The notes: generated by a model not told the origin, from the letters alone. 64,000 nucleotides of DNA from Shewanella putrefaciens (GCF_016406305.1 NZ_CP066369.1:2994501-3058500), one strand, 5' to 3'. Shown: positions 1 to 7,506, numbered from the stretch's first letter. Made by a program: numbers and translations.

Positions 1-121
1 GCCGTTATCTGTGAGGGCGAAGCCCGTTCCGTTATCCGTGAGTCACGTAGTGACGTTCCGTTATCCTAGTAACATCTGTGAGTCACGCAGTGACGTTCTG
101 TAGCCGCAACGCGGCGTGCTC
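1..121. repeat. hairpin-word mosaic (left edge)
   Basis: Non-coding stretch built from short perfect hairpins with 3-nt loops: GGGC/GCCC at 15-25, GTCAC/GTGAC at 42-54 and again at 82-94, GCCGC/GCGGC at 103-115. They are joined by the recurring connectors gttccgttatccgtga and gttctgta. The array ends within a few bases of the stop codon of the minus-strand gene at 122. The block continues off the left edge. It belongs to the same mosaic as 488-810, 3602-4215, 7382-8035 and 12817-13018. No known function; seen directly in the sequence. Confidence 0.8.
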
Positions 122-481
122 TTATTTATTTTCTGAATTTCGATCTTTAATCGATTTAATTAGTCCAGCGAGCATTGCCGATAATCTTTCAGTTTTTATA
201 AGTAGTTCATCAACATAATTTGGTTCTAAATAACCAATATCTCTGCCAATCATTGCTTGGGTAATCAGTTCTGCAAGTGAAGCTTTAGCAACATATAAAA
301 ACTGTATTTGCTCTTTAGGGCCATAACGTTCCATTCCCTCAGCAATATTTGACGGAACGGAGAGCCCTGAGCGAGTAATTTGATCTCTGAAGCCCCAATC
401 TCGAAGATCTTTTGTCGCTATATAAATAGAAGATGATAATTCGTAGCTAAGTTGCCAAACTTCTAACTTTTGAAACTTCAT
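122..481 (-). CDS. four-helix-bundle protein (23S rRNA intervening-sequence family)
   Basis: A 119-residue protein of the IVS / four-helix-bundle family, recognised by the N-terminal KFQKLEVWQLSYELS block and the central RSGLSVPSNIAEGMER motif. Family members occur inside 23S rRNA insertions and, in Shewanella, as stand-alone genes in polysaccharide clusters; their biochemical role is unsettled, although diversity-generating-retroelement Avd proteins share the fold. I place the start at the second ATG (481) because an AAGGA lies about 6 nt upstream of it, while it directly abuts the ATG at 487. Both sides are hairpin-word mosaic, so the gene looks like an island within repeats. Base composition is AT-richer than the neighbouring export gene. 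Family call firm, function unknown. Confidence 0.75.
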   Translation of the reverse strand: MKFQKLEVWQLSYELSSSIYIATKDLRDWGFRDQITRSGLSVPSNIAEGMERYGPKEQIQFLYVAKASLAELITQAMIGRDIGYLEPNYVDELLIKTERLSAMLAGLIKSIKDRNSENK

Positions 482-487
482 ATCCAT

Positions 488-810
488 TCCTTGGAAAATA
501 GCCTAAAACCGATCACGGTTGACGGAACCGAAAACGTTGACGGTTGACAGAACGCTCGATAACTGCTCCTGCGTTATTCTACCTCCTGCATCCATACAGT
601 CGTTCGCTCACAGATAACGGTAAAAGCAACAAAAAATTTGCTGTAAGGGCGAAGCCCGTTCCGTTATCCGTGAGTCACGCAGTGACGTTCTGTAACCGCA
701 AAGCGGCGTTCCTAGAATCTAGAGCCACGAAGTGGCGTCCTAGAACAGCGCTTTTTGCTGCGTCCTAGCAGTTGCTAAGCAACGCTCTAGATTCTTGCCA
801 CGCCGTGGCG
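488..810. repeat. hairpin-word mosaic with one loop-inserted 46-bp cassette
   Basis: This 323-bp gap holds no credible gene. From left to right it carries gttgacgg-type words, a 46-bp cassette (559-604) and a run of hairpin words: 647-657 (GGGC/GCCC), 674-686 (GTCAC/GTGAC), 696-706 (CCGC/GCGG), 724-736 (GCCAC/GTGGC), 746-760 (CAGC/GCTG), 771-783 (GTTGC/GCAAC) and 797-809 (GCCAC/GTGGC). Connectors are gttccgttatccgtga, gttctgtaa, cctagaatctaga and gtcctag. The last hairpin stops one base before the stop codon of the SLBB gene, so the array may also supply its transcript end. Confidence 0.8.
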
Positions 811-3570
811 TTATAGCCCCGCGATTGCTGAAATTGCGACTGCGGTGTTGTAGATAATGCCTGTGACTTGCGACCAAAGGGTTAAGTTGTCTTTGTACTC
901 AGTATCTAACGGAACAATCACTGTATCGCCCGGTTGCAGTTGTTCACCACCACTAAACCAGTTAGAACGGCTTGGCATTGACACTGACCCATTGGCTTGG
1001 ATGATATAGGTACGATCTTCATCCGCGCGTTTTCTTGAGCCGCCGGACATTGCAAGATACTGGTCAATCGTTAGACCTTCTTTATATCTGTGCGTAGCCG
1101 GATGTTGCACTTCCCCCATTACCGCTACGGTTTGTTTAGTGGAAGGCACATATAAAATATCGGCATCTTCAAGTTGTAAATCGGCCTGTTTAATACCGAG
1201 TGAAATTGCAGGCAAATCGACCACTAAACGCCCAACGGCTTTGATATTCTCCAGATCGGCCAGCATTAACTGGGCATCTGAGTAATTCACCACTGCACCG
1301 TCTTTTGATACGCCACGGGTGGCAATGTCACGGCGCAGTTGATCGGCAAGCTTTTTAATTTCAATCTGTTCCTGCTGACGTACCGATTCACGCACAAATA
1401 CCGCCGATGGGAGATAGGCATACTCAGTAAAACCACCAACACGGCTAATTAAATCGCTTAGTGTCTCACCGCGGCTAATATTGTAGCGACCAGGGAATTT
1501 CACTTCGCCACGGATTTCAACCACTTTGCTTTCTTGCCAATCTGGCGTTGTCATCACTGTGAGTATATCTCTACCCACTAAACGCGCATTTGCCGTTTCA
1601 TCCCCCTGCAGTGCTAACTCTAAATCTAGGTTACGATGATCGACCTTTGAGCCCTCATTATCCGTCACTGTCGAGGTTAATTCGGCTCTAACGGTATAAG
1701 CACCTTCCTTTAAACCACCCGCAGCGGTAACTAAATCGGATACTTTCGCGCCAACAGATAAAGGATAAGCGCCGGGTAACTTAACTTGGCCATCGATGGC
1801 AACAATTTGAGTACCTTTACCTGCGCGACCTTGGTTATTGAGTTTAACCATCACGGGATAAAGCAACTCTTGGCGACGCATTTGATCGCTCAATTTGAGC
1901 AACTCGTTATCTTCAAAAAGGTTAGCCAACATTTTGCTGACAACGCCTTTAACAACGGTTACCTGCTCATTTTTTGGCGCATCATTAACCACGACGCCGG
2001 CAATTTGAGCGCGTTTGCTGAGTTTTACATCTTCAAGTTGGGCAAAACCTGTGTTGAATAAGTCAGAACCCGATAGGCTATCGCTATTGAGCGAAGTGAC
2101 TTTAGCGACTCGCTGCTTCACTAATTTATTTAATTCGTAACGGTTTTGCTCATCATCTGAGTAGTTAAAAATGATAATTTTGTCACGCGGGTTTAAGGTT
2201 AAGTTTTGCTTGCTATCCTTAGTGCCAATCGCCTTACCTGGTGCGAATTGATACACTTCAATATCGCCATATTGGTTAACTTCGCGCACTAACAGACCGT
2301 AGTCCAAATCAGCGGATATCGCTAAATCCCCCCATAATGAAGGCAAAATATCGCTGATCTTTTGGCCACCAACCCATTGATATTTACCAGGGCGAACAAC
2401 GGCGCCGACAACGGTAACCGCGCTTTCATACTGCTCTGATGCGCTTTTAACGCGAATAACATCGCCAGCCTTAGCGGGCGTCATTTGACCTTGTTCAGTG
2501 GTTAGATCCACATTCACGATAGTTTTGAGTGACTTGCTATTATAGCGCTCAACTGAGCTGCTTTTTGGATAGGCGCCAGGATTTAAACCTGCTGCCATAG
2601 CGATGACATCCGCCATGGTTTCATTTTTCTTCAATTCATAGATAGCTGGGCGTCTTACCTCACCCGATACGCTGACCAAACCACCAATAGAAGGAATAAA
2701 GACGACGTCGCCAGAATGTAGGCGTAGGTCACCCGATGCATCGCCTTTTAGTAATAGATCATAAAGATCAAGCGTACCGACTAAGTTACCGTTTCGTTTT
2801 AACTGCACATTTCGCAGTGAGCCAATTTCGTTGACGCCACCAGCCACAAACAGGGCTTGAGTGATAGTCGATAGGCTAGAAACAGTGTAAGAGCCGGGTT
2901 TATAGGCATCACCAGCAACAAAAATTCGAATTGAGCGCAATTCACCCATAGTGATATTGGACTCAATACCAATCATCTGTTGTTGGATACGCTGCGAAAG
3001 CGTGTCTCTGAGTTCAGAAAAGCTCAGCCCCATCACAGGAATTGGGCCTAGCTCAGGGAATTGGATCACACCTTCACGATTGATCACTAAATCGTATTCT
3101 TTGTTTTCTTTACCGTAGAGCTGCACCTTGATGTTATCACCTGGGCCAACTAAGTATTCTCCAGGTACGGGGACATCTGACACAGGGGCAAAGGTACTCG
3201 GCTCGCCAGCAAACATTTCATAGCCAAAACGGCGTAATTTTAAGTTTGATGAATCGGCAGAGAAATCAAGCTCGGCTTTTTCTTTCTGTTCAGCGGATGT
3301 GATTATCGGCGCCACATCGCGGGATGTAACCACTTGTGGGTTAGCAACCTGTTGCTGAGTTTGGCTACCCGAAATAATACTAGGGTCAATGCCATATTGC
3401 CTTGCTAACCGCTGTTGCTCGGCCTTAGGCAGTTGCTTAAATTGCTCTATCATCTGCGGAGAGGGCGTAACGGCTTGCGCCTGCGCGCCCATCAATATCG
3501 TGACACTAAGGCCAACTAATATTGCGGCTCTTGGAACCGCTTTGATGTATTTTTTGACTTGTTGTAACAC
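811..3570 (-). CDS. Wza-like polysaccharide export protein with multiple SLBB domains
   Basis: A 919-residue periplasmic/outer-membrane polysaccharide exporter. An N-terminal hydrophobic segment (about residues 13-33) ending AQA looks like a signal peptide. It contains no cysteine, so unlike E. coli Wza this is not an obvious lipoprotein. A poly-export domain follows (GEYLVGPGDNIKVQLYGK, about 137-215). Then come at least five SLBB/soluble-ligand-binding repeats recognisable by G(E/D)V..PG.Y and D.V.VP patterns. A hydrophobic tail (last ~20 residues) may be the membrane helix. Start is GTG with GGAGAT 7-8 nt upstream. It lies downstream of rfaH and an ops element, which marks it as an early gene of a capsule or O-antigen locus that continues to the left. 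Confidence 0.88.
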   Translation of the reverse strand: MLQQVKKYIKAVPRAAILVGLSVTILMGAQAQAVTPSPQMIEQFKQLPKAEQQRLARQYGIDPSIISGSQTQQQVANPQVVTSRDVAPIITSAEQKEKAELDFSADSSNLKLRRFGYEMFAGEPSTFAPVSDVPVPGEYLVGPGDNIKVQLYGKENKEYDLVINREGVIQFPELGPIPVMGLSFSELRDTLSQRIQQQMIGIESNITMGELRSIRIFVAGDAYKPGSYTVSSLSTITQALFVAGGVNEIGSLRNVQLKRNGNLVGTLDLYDLLLKGDASGDLRLHSGDVVFIPSIGGLVSVSGEVRRPAIYELKKNETMADVIAMAAGLNPGAYPKSSSVERYNSKSLKTIVNVDLTTEQGQMTPAKAGDVIRVKSASEQYESAVTVVGAVVRPGKYQWVGGQKISDILPSLWGDLAISADLDYGLLVREVNQYGDIEVYQFAPGKAIGTKDSKQNLTLNPRDKIIIFNYSDDEQNRYELNKLVKQRVAKVTSLNSDSLSGSDLFNTGFAQLEDVKLSKRAQIAGVVVNDAPKNEQVTVVKGVVSKMLANLFEDNELLKLSDQMRRQELLYPVMVKLNNQGRAGKGTQIVAIDGQVKLPGAYPLSVGAKVSDLVTAAGGLKEGAYTVRAELTSTVTDNEGSKVDHRNLDLELALQGDETANARLVGRDILTVMTTPDWQESKVVEIRGEVKFPGRYNISRGETLSDLISRVGGFTEYAYLPSAVFVRESVRQQEQIEIKKLADQLRRDIATRGVSKDGAVVNYSDAQLMLADLENIKAVGRLVVDLPAISLGIKQADLQLEDADILYVPSTKQTVAVMGEVQHPATHRYKEGLTIDQYLAMSGGSRKRADEDRTYIIQANGSVSMPSRSNWFSGGEQLQPGDTVIVPLDTEYKDNLTLWSQVTGIIYNTAVAISAIAGL

Positions 3571-3782
3571 CAGATATCTCCGATTGGATTGAAAATGTAA
3601 AAACAGAGCGTCGCTAAGCGACTTGTAGGCTCCTAGAATCTAGGGCGCTACGCTGCTAGAGCGGGCTTCGCCCTGCTAGAAAGAGCAGAACACTTCTTTC
3701 ACAGTTGACGGAACGCTCGCAAGCTCACTAACAGAATGCTGCGCTTACGGAAAAAACAGATAGCCTTATTCTCTATGCCGTC

Positions 3783-3802
3783 ATCCTCGCGAACGCGGGG
3801 AT
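3783..3802. repeat. REP-like palindrome, uninterrupted copy
   Basis: Arms ATCCTCGCG and CGCGGGGAT flank a 2-base centre. The element reads ccgtcatcctcgcg on its left side and gcggggatccagct on its right side. It is the intact form of the palindromes split by cassettes at 3876-3952 and 7641-7824. Confidence 0.75.
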
Positions 3803-3875
3803 CCAGCTATAGGGCTTTAAGTCACTAAGCTTAAGTCTCTAAGCTTTAAACCATCAAAATCAAAAGACCTTAGTA

Positions 3876-3952
3876 TGGATTCCCGCGTCGATAACTGCTC
3901 CTGCGTTATTCTATCTCCTGCACCCATGCAGTCGTTCGCGGGAATGACGAAG
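3876..3952. repeat. REP-like palindrome split at its loop by a 46-bp cassette
   Basis: The arms ATTCCCGCG and CGCGGGAAT match those at 7884-7903, where only two bases separate them. Here tcg plus a 46-bp cassette (3891-3936) lies between the arms. The cassette has two small hairpins: ATAAC/GTTAT on the left and a CTGCAC/ATGCAG-type stem on the right. Confidence 0.75.
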
Positions 3953-3957
3953 GGAAT

Positions 3958-4104
3958 TGGATTCCCTCATCCATAACTGCTCTTGCTACTGCACTCTTTT
4001 AATTAAAGAGTTCTACTTCATGCATCTGACCACCATGGAGGGTGGAAAGGTCATATTTTGTGTGGAACAAAATTGACCATGCAGTCGTTCGCGGGAATGA
4101 CGAA
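3958..4104. repeat. REP-like palindrome with long nested cassette
   Basis: Outer arms are GGATTCCC (left, degenerate CTCATCC next to it) and CGCGGGAATGACG (right). Between them lies a longer cassette (3973-4089). It starts ATAACTGCTCTTGC and ends CATGCAGTCGTT, like the 46-bp form. A 51-bp insert (4027-4077) sits exactly between TGCATC and CATGCAG, i.e. in the loop of the cassette's right hairpin. A further stem ACTCTTT/AAAGAGT lies in its left part. Confidence 0.7.
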
Positions 4105-4223
4105 GGTACTTAGGATCGTAAGGAGAAAAACGGCTTCGTCCTAGATTCTAGCAGCTGCGTTTTTTGCAGCGTCCTAGAGCCACACAGTGGCGTGCCTAGT
4201 AGGCCGAAGGCCGTCCTTCTTTG

Positions 4224-4242
4224 CTTTCAGACACGCTACCGA
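4224..4242 (-). promoter_or_regulatory. degenerate second ops-like element
   Basis: On the minus strand this reads ATCGGTAGCGTGTCTGAAAG. The GGTAGCGTG core and the following CTGAAAG are shared with the full ops element 80 bp upstream (4304-4323), but the first bases GGC are replaced. It looks like a partial duplication. Whether RfaH would read it is doubtful. Confidence 0.45.
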
Positions 4243-4310
4243 TCCGCGTGGCGGCCGGAGGCCTTCGGCGTCCGCTTAACGAATGAAAATATTCATTCGA
4301 TGCCTTTCAG

Positions 4311-4323
4311 GCACGCTACCGCC
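4311..4323 (-). promoter_or_regulatory. ops element (RfaH recruitment site)
   Basis: The minus strand reads GGCGGTAGCGTGC, identical over 12 bases to the operon polarity suppressor (ops) element GGCGGTAGCGTG. RfaH binds ops in the non-template strand of a paused elongation complex. It lies about 740 nt upstream of the SLBB gene start and about 610 nt downstream of the rfaH stop, in the same direction. The polysaccharide operon is therefore very likely RfaH-controlled, with transcription starting between 4324 and 4935. Confidence 0.9.
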
Positions 4324-4935
4324 CATAGATTGCGGCCTCTAAATTGCCCTTCGCAGCGCGAAAACTCAAATTTTTCAATGTTATACTACAATTTAAAATC
4401 TAGTACCTTAACTTTTAAGAGTCCAAGTATCCTATTTAAATAGTGTATCTATATTGTATTTCTAAACTTACTTACGGTGCTTGGTCATACTCAGGCTGAC
4501 CTTATCGCACACTACGCACCTTTCGCTTCTATCGCTTCAGGTGACGCTTTAAACCTCAATATCAACACAATCTTGGCTGATGTTGGCAATCTGTTTTAAA
4601 TCCCTTGCTTAAATCCCTTGCCGCTTAACCACAGTAAAACTTTAGTTGCACAAAGAAATTTTAGTCGCAAAAAATGAATTTGCGGAATTCTACTGTAAAC
4701 GCCTTACATCGGCTGATTGATTTATGCGCTACCATAGGCCACGCAGCTCAAATTCCCATCAAATAGCAGTAAATTTAAAACCTTTAAAAAAACGACCTTA
4801 TTAACACAATGAAATATAATGATTAAATTTAAAAATCAGTTTACAAAAAATAAATAAATTTCACGCCGCTATAGCCAATGTCTCACAAGCTACTAAGCAT
4901 TATTCTTACTAAAACGCTTGAACTACATCACAAAC
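4324..4935. other. AT-rich gap between rfaH and ops; promoter region of the polysaccharide locus
   Basis: No complete gene is visible in these 612 bases. The stretch 4349-4470 and most of 4600-4930 are AT-rich. A 13-bp tandem duplication (taaatcccttgct/c) lies at about 4596-4621. The minus-strand promoter that reads through ops must lie here, but I could not pick one -35/-10 pair with confidence. A 40-codon coding-like fragment at 4477-4599 is listed separately. Confidence 0.5.
4477..4599 (+). pseudogene. possible C-terminal gene remnant
   Basis: One plus-strand frame reads VLGHTQADLIAHYAPFASIA and continues for about 20 further residues to a TAA at 4597. It has balanced base composition, unlike the AT-rich DNA on either side. 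There is no upstream reading frame of useful length (TAG at 4441-4443) and no good ribosome-binding site. It could be the tail of a decayed gene or chance. I do not recognise the family. Confidence 0.22.
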
Positions 4936-5436
4936 TTAAATCCGTTCAACCGATTGCTCTGGAACAGTTAAGGTATTTACTTGACCCATAATATTAAATA
5001 AAACATGGCAACGTTTATTTGGGCACTTTTCTTGAAAAATACCTTCCAAATCAACGAATGGGCCATCTTTAAAGCGAATTTTTTCCCCAGTTTTTAGTTC
5101 CGGTTCATCGACTAAAACGATTTGGGAAGGCGTTAACTCTTTCATGCGAATGGCGTGAATGATGCGGTCGTCAATGGGCGTCATTTTTTCTCGACAATTG
5201 ACGATACGATTCACACCACGAGTAGAATGGACCTGCTTGACGCTTGTCTGGCTTGGGTCAAAATTGATGAATAGATAATTTGGGAATAGCGGTACGCGAC
5301 AGATCCGTTTCTGACCACGTTGAGATTTCTCTTCAGAGACCATGGGTAAATAGGTTTCTAAATTTTGAAGTGCTAAGTTCTGTTGTGCCCTCGCTTCACT
5401 ACGAGGTTTACAATACAAAAGGTACCATGCCTTCAT
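4936..5436 (-). CDS. rfaH: transcription/translation regulatory factor RfaH
   Basis: A 166-residue NusG-family elongation factor. The NGN domain covers about residues 1-100 (MKAWYLLYCKPRSEARAQQN; PLFPNYLFINFD), and a KOW-type C-terminal domain covers about 110-160 (LKTGEKIRFKDGPFVDLEGI). RfaH binds RNA polymerase paused at ops sites, suppresses Rho-dependent termination and can recruit the ribosome, allowing long polysaccharide operons to be completed. The ATG at 5436 gives the canonical start and a length close to E. coli RfaH (162). It is transcribed towards the ops element at 4311-4323 and the export gene, so regulator and target are neighbours. NusG itself would be longer and lies in a different context. 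Confidence 0.92.
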   Translation of the reverse strand: MKAWYLLYCKPRSEARAQQNLALQNLETYLPMVSEEKSQRGQKRICRVPLFPNYLFINFDPSQTSVKQVHSTRGVNRIVNCREKMTPIDDRIIHAIRMKELTPSQIVLVDEPELKTGEKIRFKDGPFVDLEGIFQEKCPNKRCHVLFNIMGQVNTLTVPEQSVERI

Positions 5437-5908
5437 CTACTGCTCTCACTACCCTATGTTAGGTGATGTCCATTCACGGGTCGCAATCATAACAAAGTTG
5501 TGAAGACGGATGGAAGCAGTTTTTTGCATCTTCAGCTTTGCTGAACGGTATGCAAGCAACTGCCAGATATATTAGCAAAATCAGCACTAATCAGTACTCG
5601 CAGCTAATCGCTGATAATGTCGCCAGTTGGCAAGCCAAAATTGACTTTAGCTGCTTTTAAAGGGTATATAAGGTGGGATTTTAGCGAAAATATTCAATTT
5701 AACGCCTAAAATATTACTTTTATTATAAGAACGTAACAATAACTCATACGTAACCTGCAGTAATTCAACAATTTTATTCTGATTTTATCGTTTAGGATAA
5801 ACCTTGTTACTCAGGGCGAATATGGGATAAGCAACAACCATTTTTCTGTGGCGACATCATCCTGTTTCAGGGGCCCACAGGCAATCACGAGCTTAAGGTG
5901 GAAACTTC
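5437..5908. other. divergent intergenic region rfaH / POT transporter with a composite stem-loop
   Basis: These 472 bases hold no gene. At 5524-5555 there is a composite stem: TTGCAT/ATGCAA outside and TTCAGC/GCTGAA inside, loop ttt. Further right, TTGGC/GCCAA at about 5626-5637 is a second small stem. Promoters for both divergent genes must lie here. A TTGTTA (about 5803) and GATAAG (about 5825) pair is a weak candidate for the plus-strand gene. Confidence 0.4.
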
Positions 5909-7378
5909 ATGAACGTAGCAAAACCACAAGGGACAATGCTTGGGCATCCCAAAGGATTGTTCCTGCTATTTACAACAGAGCTATGGGAACGTTTTAGTTA
6001 TTATGCAATGCGTGCCATTCTGGTGCTGTATTTAGTCGATAAAGTACAAAGTGAAGGCGGTCATGGCCTTGGATGGTCTGAAGCCGATGCGATTTCTTTA
6101 TATGGTACTTTTACCGGTCTTGTGTATCTTACGCCGCTCTTAGGTGGTTGGTTGGCTGATACCTTTTTAGGCCAGCGCCGTGCCATTATGATTGGCGGTA
6201 CCTTGATGGCCGCAGGACAATTCATTCTAGGCACACCCCATGCGTGGGTTGCTGGCATGTCGACAGAAGTATTTTATGTGGGTCTGGGTACTTTAATCCT
6301 TGGTAACGGCTTGTTTAAGCCAAATATTTCTACCATGGTTGGCGATCTTTACGAAGAAGGCGACCATCGCCGTGACGGCGCATTCACCATTTTCTACATG
6401 GGGATCAACGTTGGAGCTTTCCTTTCTGGCATTATCGTCGGTTCAGTGGTTGCTGCCTATGATGGCAATTTCCAGGCCGGCTTTATTTGTGCTGGTATTG
6501 GTATGATCCTGTCACTCATTATCCAGCTTGTATTTGCCCAGAAATTACTTGGCAATATTGGCCGAGTTCCAGCAGCAAGACTGGAGCGCGAAAAGGCGGC
6601 AGAAAAGGGTGAAGTTCGTAAAGAACCTCTGACAAAAGTAGAACGTGACCGAATCAAGGTCATTATGGTGATGGGTTTATTTACTATCATTTTCTGGGCG
6701 GGCTTTGAGCAAGCTGGCGGCCTGATGAACCTATTCACTAACAATTTTACCGATCGCATGATTGGTGACTGGGAAGTGCCAACTACTTGGTTCCAATCTT
6801 TAAACGCGATGTTTATCGTGATTTTCGCCCCAGTTGTCGCTTCTATTTGGGTTCGCTTAGGTAAGAATGAACCAAACTCCCCAGTAAAGTTTGCCTTAGG
6901 TTTAGTCTTACTGGCTGTTGGCTTCTTATTTATGATTGGTGCCGTTGTCGAAATGGGCGGCGATGCATCAGCTAAATCAAGCATGTGGTGGTTAGTCGGC
7001 GCTTATTTCTTCCATACTATGGGCGAACTTTGCTTATCACCTATCGGCCTCTCTATGGTGACCAAACTGGCTCCACTGCGCATTGCCTCGTTAATGATGG
7101 GCGCTTGGTTCCTATTCGTTGCCGCAGCTAACAAGATCGGTGGCGTTGTCGGTTCATTTATCGGCCATGGTGGCGAAGTAGAAGAACAGCTGGCTAATGC
7201 GATGGCGATTTTCTCGGGTATTGCGATTACTGCAGCTCTTTCTGGCGTCATTCTGTATTTTATGGCGGATAAGCTGGTTGATTGGATGCACGGTGCAGAG
7301 ACTAAACATCACTCTGAAGCTGAAGCGTTAGAAGATGAAATTGCCGTCACTGGCGAGCACGAAGCGATTAAGAGATAA
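5909..7378 (+). CDS. POT/PTR2 family proton-dependent oligopeptide transporter
   Basis: A 489-residue inner-membrane transporter of the POT (PTR2) family, importing di/tripeptides with protons. The ExxER motif of TM1 is visible as ELWERFSYYAMR (about residues 25-36). The PTR2 signature region GGWLADTFLGQRRAI follows at about 85, and the C-terminal half has the conserved ELCLSPIGLSMVTKLAP block. Length and about 14 hydrophobic segments fit DtpA-type proteins. Start ATG is preceded by AAGGTGG. It is monocistronic: a strong terminator follows at 7471-7506 and the region upstream is divergent. Substrate range cannot be read from sequence. Confidence 0.93.
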   Translation: MNVAKPQGTMLGHPKGLFLLFTTELWERFSYYAMRAILVLYLVDKVQSEGGHGLGWSEADAISLYGTFTGLVYLTPLLGGWLADTFLGQRRAIMIGGTLMAAGQFILGTPHAWVAGMSTEVFYVGLGTLILGNGLFKPNISTMVGDLYEEGDHRRDGAFTIFYMGINVGAFLSGIIVGSVVAAYDGNFQAGFICAGIGMILSLIIQLVFAQKLLGNIGRVPAARLEREKAAEKGEVRKEPLTKVERDRIKVIMVMGLFTIIFWAGFEQAGGLMNLFTNNFTDRMIGDWEVPTTWFQSLNAMFIVIFAPVVASIWVRLGKNEPNSPVKFALGLVLLAVGFLFMIGAVVEMGGDASAKSSMWWLVGAYFFHTMGELCLSPIGLSMVTKLAPLRIASLMMGAWFLFVAAANKIGGVVGSFIGHGGEVEEQLANAMAIFSGIAITAALSGVILYFMADKLVDWMHGAETKHHSEAEALEDEIAVTGEHEAIKR

Positions 7379-7470
7379 AGTAGAGCGTCGCTGCGCGACT
7401 GCTAGGTTCTAGATTCTAGATCCACATTGTGACGCCCTATTCTGCTATTTTGAATAATCTTAGATTGCGA

Positions 7471-7506
7471 TAAAAAAACGCTGCAGAAATGCAGCGTTTT
7501 TTGTTT
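7471..7506 (+). terminator. Rho-independent terminator of the POT gene
   Basis: Stem AACGCTGCA / TGCAGCGTT with GAAA loop, flanked by A-run on the left and T-run on the right, about 95 nt after the stop codon. It could work in both directions. The sequence between stop codon and terminator (7379-7470) is hairpin-word mosaic. Confidence 0.88.

Larger units (their letters stand above)
3602..4215. repeat. compound intergenic repeat: hairpin words, REP-like palindromes and nested cassettes
   Basis: Part of the 1.36-kb leader between rfaH and the export gene. Hairpin words lie at 3610-3622 (GTCGC/GCGAC), 3663-3673 (GGGC/GCCC), 4154-4170 (GCTGC/GCAGC), 4179-4191 (GCCAC/GTGGC) and 4202-4212 (GGCC/GGCC). 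REP-like palindromes lie at 3783-3802 (uninterrupted), about 3876-3952 (arms separated by a 46-bp cassette) and about 3958-4104 (arms separated by a longer nested cassette). All of it would be transcribed as leader RNA of the polysaccharide locus. No gene seen. Confidence 0.78.

Noticed and set aside
544..768. Plus-strand open frame of 74 codons
   Set aside because: It is a translation of the hairpin-word mosaic and the 46-bp cassette. Similar spurious frames arise wherever the mosaic occurs (e.g. 4192-4443, 7489-7698, 12898-13137).
1..810. CRISPR array
   Set aside because: Repeated words are only 10-17 bp, differ in stem sequence, and have no regular spacer length. No cas genes are present.
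6457..6984. 175-codon minus-strand open frame inside the POT transporter
   Set aside because: Antisense shadow; the plus-strand frame is a clear POT family protein across the same stretch.
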